Below, in pieces: positions 60,901-64,000 of a stretch of DNA of 64,000 nt. The stretch is from Zerene cesonia (Eukaryota; Arthropoda; Insecta; Lepidoptera; Pieridae). The stretch's first letter is position 1, and every line of letters starts with the position of its first letter. Below the pieces are notes generated by a model. It was not told the DNA's origin. It saw only the letters and a list, made by a program, of their open reading frames with translations, and ran no database searches. Where the stretch lies: assembly GCF_012273895.1 (NCBI RefSeq), contig NC_052119.1:6705990-6769989 (forward strand), given 5' to 3'. Both the position numbers and the translations under genes were made by a program.

Positions 60901-63900
60901 NNNNNNNNNNNNNNNNNNNNNNNNNNNNNNNNNNNNNNNNNNNNNNNNNNNNNNNNNNNNNNNNNNNNNNNNNNNNNNNNNNNNNNNNNNNNNNNNNNNN
61001 NNNNNNNNNNNNNNNNNNNNNNNNAGTAATAAATGTTATTTGCAGTTAACAATTTTCTTTTTTCTTTATTACAATATTTATGGCAAGACTAGGTATATAT
61101 CATTATATTTTACTAGCGGTTCGCCCAAGATTCGCCCGTGGTACATGTATAGGCTATGTCACTAATTGAAGTAGAAGCATTCTTAAGGTGAAAGCATTTT
61201 TGAAATCGGGCCAGTAGTTTTCTCTTTATAATATTAGTGCAGATGAGCACCTTGTCATTGAATACCATAATGCTGTTTAATTGATACAAAAAAAAGTTAA
61301 AAAAAACTGAAACCTGACTACGTAAAAATAAAATAAATGTAAAGTTTATCGAGCGAATGATTGCAAGTAAAGCAGTGACAAAACCTAGTTATTATTATGT
61401 TATTTATTTAAAATTATCATTAAATCATTAACCCTTTTATGTGATACCCGACACACTTGAACATAAATTGCCTCCAGAGAGCGCCATATTCATAATATAA
61501 GTGTGACAGCACATAGCCTATAACCATCGGACAATCGCTTCTAATGATACATCATTTGTTGCTTTAAGATTAGTAGTTTAAAAGTGAAGAAGGAACACAT
61601 GAACATACAAACAAACGAACATACCGGTCAAAATCATAACCCTCCTTTTTCCGTAGTCGGTTAAAAAGTCAACAATTGTTTATTATTTTATTACGACATT
61701 TTATATTAAAGCATACAGCCCAATATATACATAAATAAGGCTTTTAGATAGACATAACAATTTATAAATTCCTAAGCAAATTTATTATACATACTTCATG
61801 GACGCCTTCAGTGACACCAATAAAGCAATCTAGCGTATCCGCCAACATGGTGCGAACTGGTTCCGAGTCTGGTTGCATATTTAATATATTTTGCAGTTTG
61901 TCCGTCAATGCCACTGTACTTGTTAATAGCCTGTTTCGCACTTCACCTGGAAATTTTAAATATTTCACAAGTTATTCCAAATAAAACATTAATTTTATCG
62001 AAAATAATTGAAAGGCTTATGAAAAAAAAAAACTTATTTTATGCTTGACAACCCTATGGAATAAAAATTATTCACTCCTATTTCTATTGATTATTTTCTG
62101 AATCGGGTCTGGTTAGAATTCAATACAAATTCGTTAGAAAAAATATATTATAAATGGACGCTATTATGCTCATGCTACCTTCAGAATACGTAGCGGCAAT
62201 AGCAAATGCTCTATGTAGCTCTCTTCGTATATCTCCCGGTAAATTACTGCCAGAAGCTTCCCAGGCAACTAAAGACAAAAACTCTTCACAACTTGCTAAT
62301 GGACTTTCCCTGAAACGTGATGCAACGTAATTGATTTATTTATTTGATGCAGCAATAATATGACTTACAATATTAACATATAATATGTCATATTATATAC
62401 TGATAGGCACATATAATATTGAAAAATAAGGTGTATAACATTGTTTAATTATCATGATTTTTCATGTGTGCGTGAGCACGTGCGTTTCAACTCGCATGTA
62501 CGCAATTTTTATGGGCATATGCCTGTGTGTAACTGCACTGCATCGGTTGGTTTTTATCACACGACGTATATACAATGTGTGCGCGTGTATGAGCATGCGT
62601 TCACTCGCGGTGCGTGTGCGCAAGCATGGCCAGCAGTTGCATGTGTGCGTTTATAACGCGCGTTCCCTAATCAGTGTTTACGTCGTGTGCCTGTGCGCGT
62701 GTGTGCGCGAGCGAGGCCAACAGTTGGTGTCTGTGTCGCGCGTTAACTATACAGTGTTCACGTCGTGTGCGTGCGCATGTGCCTTTGTACGCGCTCCCTT
62801 ACGGTGCGTGTCTGGCCAACAGTTGCGTGTGTGTGTGTCTGTGTCGCGCGTCCACTGTTCACGTAGCGCGCGTGCGCGTGTGCGTGTGCCTTTGTGCGCG
62901 CTTCCTTGCGGTGCGTGTCTGGCCAACAGTTGCGTGTGTGTGTCTGTGTCGCACGTCCACTGTTCACGTAGCGGGCGTGCGCGTGTGCGTGTGTGCGCGC
63001 TCACTTGCGGTGCGTGTGCGCGAGCGTGGCCAGCAGCTGCGTGGCGTGCGCGGCGGCGGGCGGCTGCGCGGCGAGGTGGCGCAGCACGGCGGCGGCGCGG
63101 CGCGCGGCCCGCCGCGTGGCCCACACCGCGCCCTGCGAGCCCGCGCCGAACGCGCTCTCCAGCACCTGCGAGCCGCTCACATTTCAACTCCCCTTGCTTT
63201 TATCCCGCGGCTTCACTCAAGTAGTCCAACAAAAATATAGATAATAAATACGAAAATTTCCTCATACAGTTCTCGTTTCTTGTTCCTCGGGTCACAAACT
63301 ATCCAAATCGGTTCAGACGTTTAAGCGTGAAGAAGAGACGAATATGTCGACTTGGTAACTTTTGCATTTACATATAATTAATACTAGCAGAAATGTAGGG
63401 ATTTCTCAGAAAATATATGATGAAACTCTACTTGTGTTTTAATTTAAAATAATTGGCTGTCTTATTGACAACGTATTTTTAAATGAAATGTCAGGATTAG
63501 ATAGATATGCAATAAAATAATATAAGCTTTAGTCTAATATTAAATAATTGTCAATGTTTGTTATGATGATGTGGAGTTATGCACCTCAGAATATTGAGAC
63601 GATTGTTGCATCAAATATGAATTAGCCCAAATTTTCAAGAGCCATGATAATGTTGCAGAAAGTTCTGGACTCGACACACATCCCAGACCGGCTTCTAACG
63701 CCACACACTCATACGCACTAATTCTAAATATTTCGCCCACTAACCTGAAAATTATTTAAGTGATTAAAATAAATAACTTACAATAGTATAGATGTATGGC
63801 ATATAATATCTTTAATGCTTTCTAAGATAAATGGTAAGCATAACTAGTATTCTCTTGTGCTTGATTTCACGCAAGTAACGTCAAAGACCGTTAAAGTCTT

Positions 63901-64000
63901 AAATTTCTAAAAGCATTATTAGGTGAAAATAAAATCATGGGAAAAGAACAAAAACTTTTGTCATTTTAATTAATGAATAGAAGTTACCGTTGCATATTAT
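57988..64000 (-). CDS. XPO4: exportin-4, C-terminal half (gene continues beyond the window)
   Basis: Karyopherin-beta nuclear export receptor; exportin-4 carries eIF5A and Smad3 and can import some Sox factors. Exons in transcript order, all GT-AG and phase-consistent: 64000-63988 (partial, tentative), 63744-63585, 63165-63005, 62309-62179, 61946-61795, [gap 60025-61024], 59907-59738, 59437-59338, 58994-58809, 58461-57988 (stop). About 515 codons are visible. The whole is HEAT-like helices (e.g. LKIWANSYLMQQSSQYSE; RLLLPLVTPPLLALPTLAHH). The C-terminus FDKFLASVHGFLIVK fits the exportin-4 ending rather than exportin-7/RanBP17. Exons on both sides of the gap are phase 0, so no exon need be missing, but one could be. 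Exons 63005-63165 and 58809-58994 are extremely GC-rich and Ala/Arg-rich, unlike their AT-rich neighbours; each has a partial duplicate in the following intron. Confidence 0.75.
58762..58798. repeat. 37-base duplicate of XPO4 exon sequence in the next intron
   Basis: Identical to exon bases 58872-58908, offset by 110. It begins 11 bases past the splice donor of the exon 58809-58994. The duplicated stretch encodes the LLLPLVTPPLL part of the exon. Confidence 0.9.
60025..61024. other. assembly gap (1000 N) in an XPO4 intron
   Basis: Exactly 1000 N, a placeholder between the exons 61795-61946 and 59738-59907. The open frames spanning it are artefacts. Confidence 0.95.
61113..61243 (-). mobile_element. 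Helitron-like element in an XPO4 intron
   Basis: On the minus strand it starts A|TC at 61243 with 'TGCACTAATATTATAAAG' and ends CTAG at 61113 after 'GGCGAACCG'. Short internal region with 'CGGGCGAATCTTGGGCGAAC'. Confidence 0.65.
62590..63004. repeat. minisatellite built from the XPO4 exon end and splice-donor region
   Basis: About four degenerate units of roughly 97-107 bases. Each contains a version of the exon-end strip (plus strand GCGGTGCGTGT..GGCCA.CAG.TGCGTG at about 62607, 62701 in part, 62801, 62908), with the true exon copy at 63007-63040. The linker is (GT/GC)-rich with 'GTCCACTGTTCACGTAGCG'. Long open frames through it on both strands are repeat artefacts. Confidence 0.85.
63195..63345 (-). 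mobile_element. Helitron-like remnant in an XPO4 intron
   Basis: 'TTGAGTGAAGCCGCGGGATA' (minus strand) and 'AAACGTCTGAACCGATTTGG' are typical of the CTAG family, but both ends are lost. Confidence 0.45.

Noticed and set aside
62441..63244. Long Cys/Val/Arg-rich or Ala/Arg-rich open frames on both strands
   Set aside because: They run through the GT/GC minisatellite and the GC-rich XPO4 exon; the same repeat is open in several frames and the products are low-complexity.
1..64000. CRISPR arrays, bacterial operons, integrated phage or virus
   Set aside because: No regularly spaced repeats with unique spacers, no operon-like packing and no viral gene seen; the window is animal nuclear DNA with introns and retroelements.

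Overview
The window looks like a lepidopteran (moth or butterfly) nuclear scaffold. It is AT-rich, the genes are split into many small exons with canonical GT-AG introns, and the intergenic and intronic DNA carries repeat types typical of Lepidoptera: tRNA-headed SINEs with (TGA)n tails, TC...CTAG Helitron-like elements, and non-LTR retrotransposons with 3' ends of the '..GGAGGCCTATGTCC..CAGTGG..' type. Four runs of N are each exactly 1000 bases, so they are placeholder scaffold gaps of unknown true size.

Layout. Positions 1-15600 hold no gene I can support, only repeats. A long-type Toll receptor (Toll-6/-7/-8/18-wheeler group, minus strand) starts at 17267 and is lost into the first gap after about 204 residues. 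Positions 17300-24400 are intergenic and include a LINE with a 5' inversion (20786-22085). A complete O-GlcNAc transferase gene (Ogt/sxc, minus) lies at 24407-36001: ten coding exons whose phases all agree, 1058 codons. About 1 kb away, and divergently transcribed, is a complete inturned gene (in/INTU, plus, 37032-45287): thirteen coding exons, 884 codons. Positions 46-50 kb are a transposon cluster: two copies of a long-terminal-inverted-repeat DNA element, each interrupted by a gap, one of them inserted inside a LINE reverse transcriptase fragment. A multi-exon gene of unknown function runs on the plus strand (supported from 50060 to 53981) and is convergent with a single-exon gene for a probable membrane protein (minus, 54403-55296). 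The 3' half of an exportin gene, most likely exportin-4 (XPO4, minus), fills 57988-64000 and continues beyond the window.

The genes are ordinary animal housekeeping or developmental genes (nucleocytoplasmic glycosylation, planar polarity/ciliogenesis, nuclear transport, Toll-type adhesion/immunity) and do not form a shared pathway. The unusual content is structural. The XPO4 intron contains a minisatellite whose repeat unit was copied from the exon end of the same gene. A second XPO4 exon fragment is duplicated just past its own splice donor. The long-TIR element has 3-bp target duplications that can be proven from the interrupted reading frame. The LINE shows a textbook twin-priming inversion. 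A SINE insertion has left its target duplication as part of a splice acceptor in inturned. I did not find any gene cluster that looks like a new biochemical or defence system.
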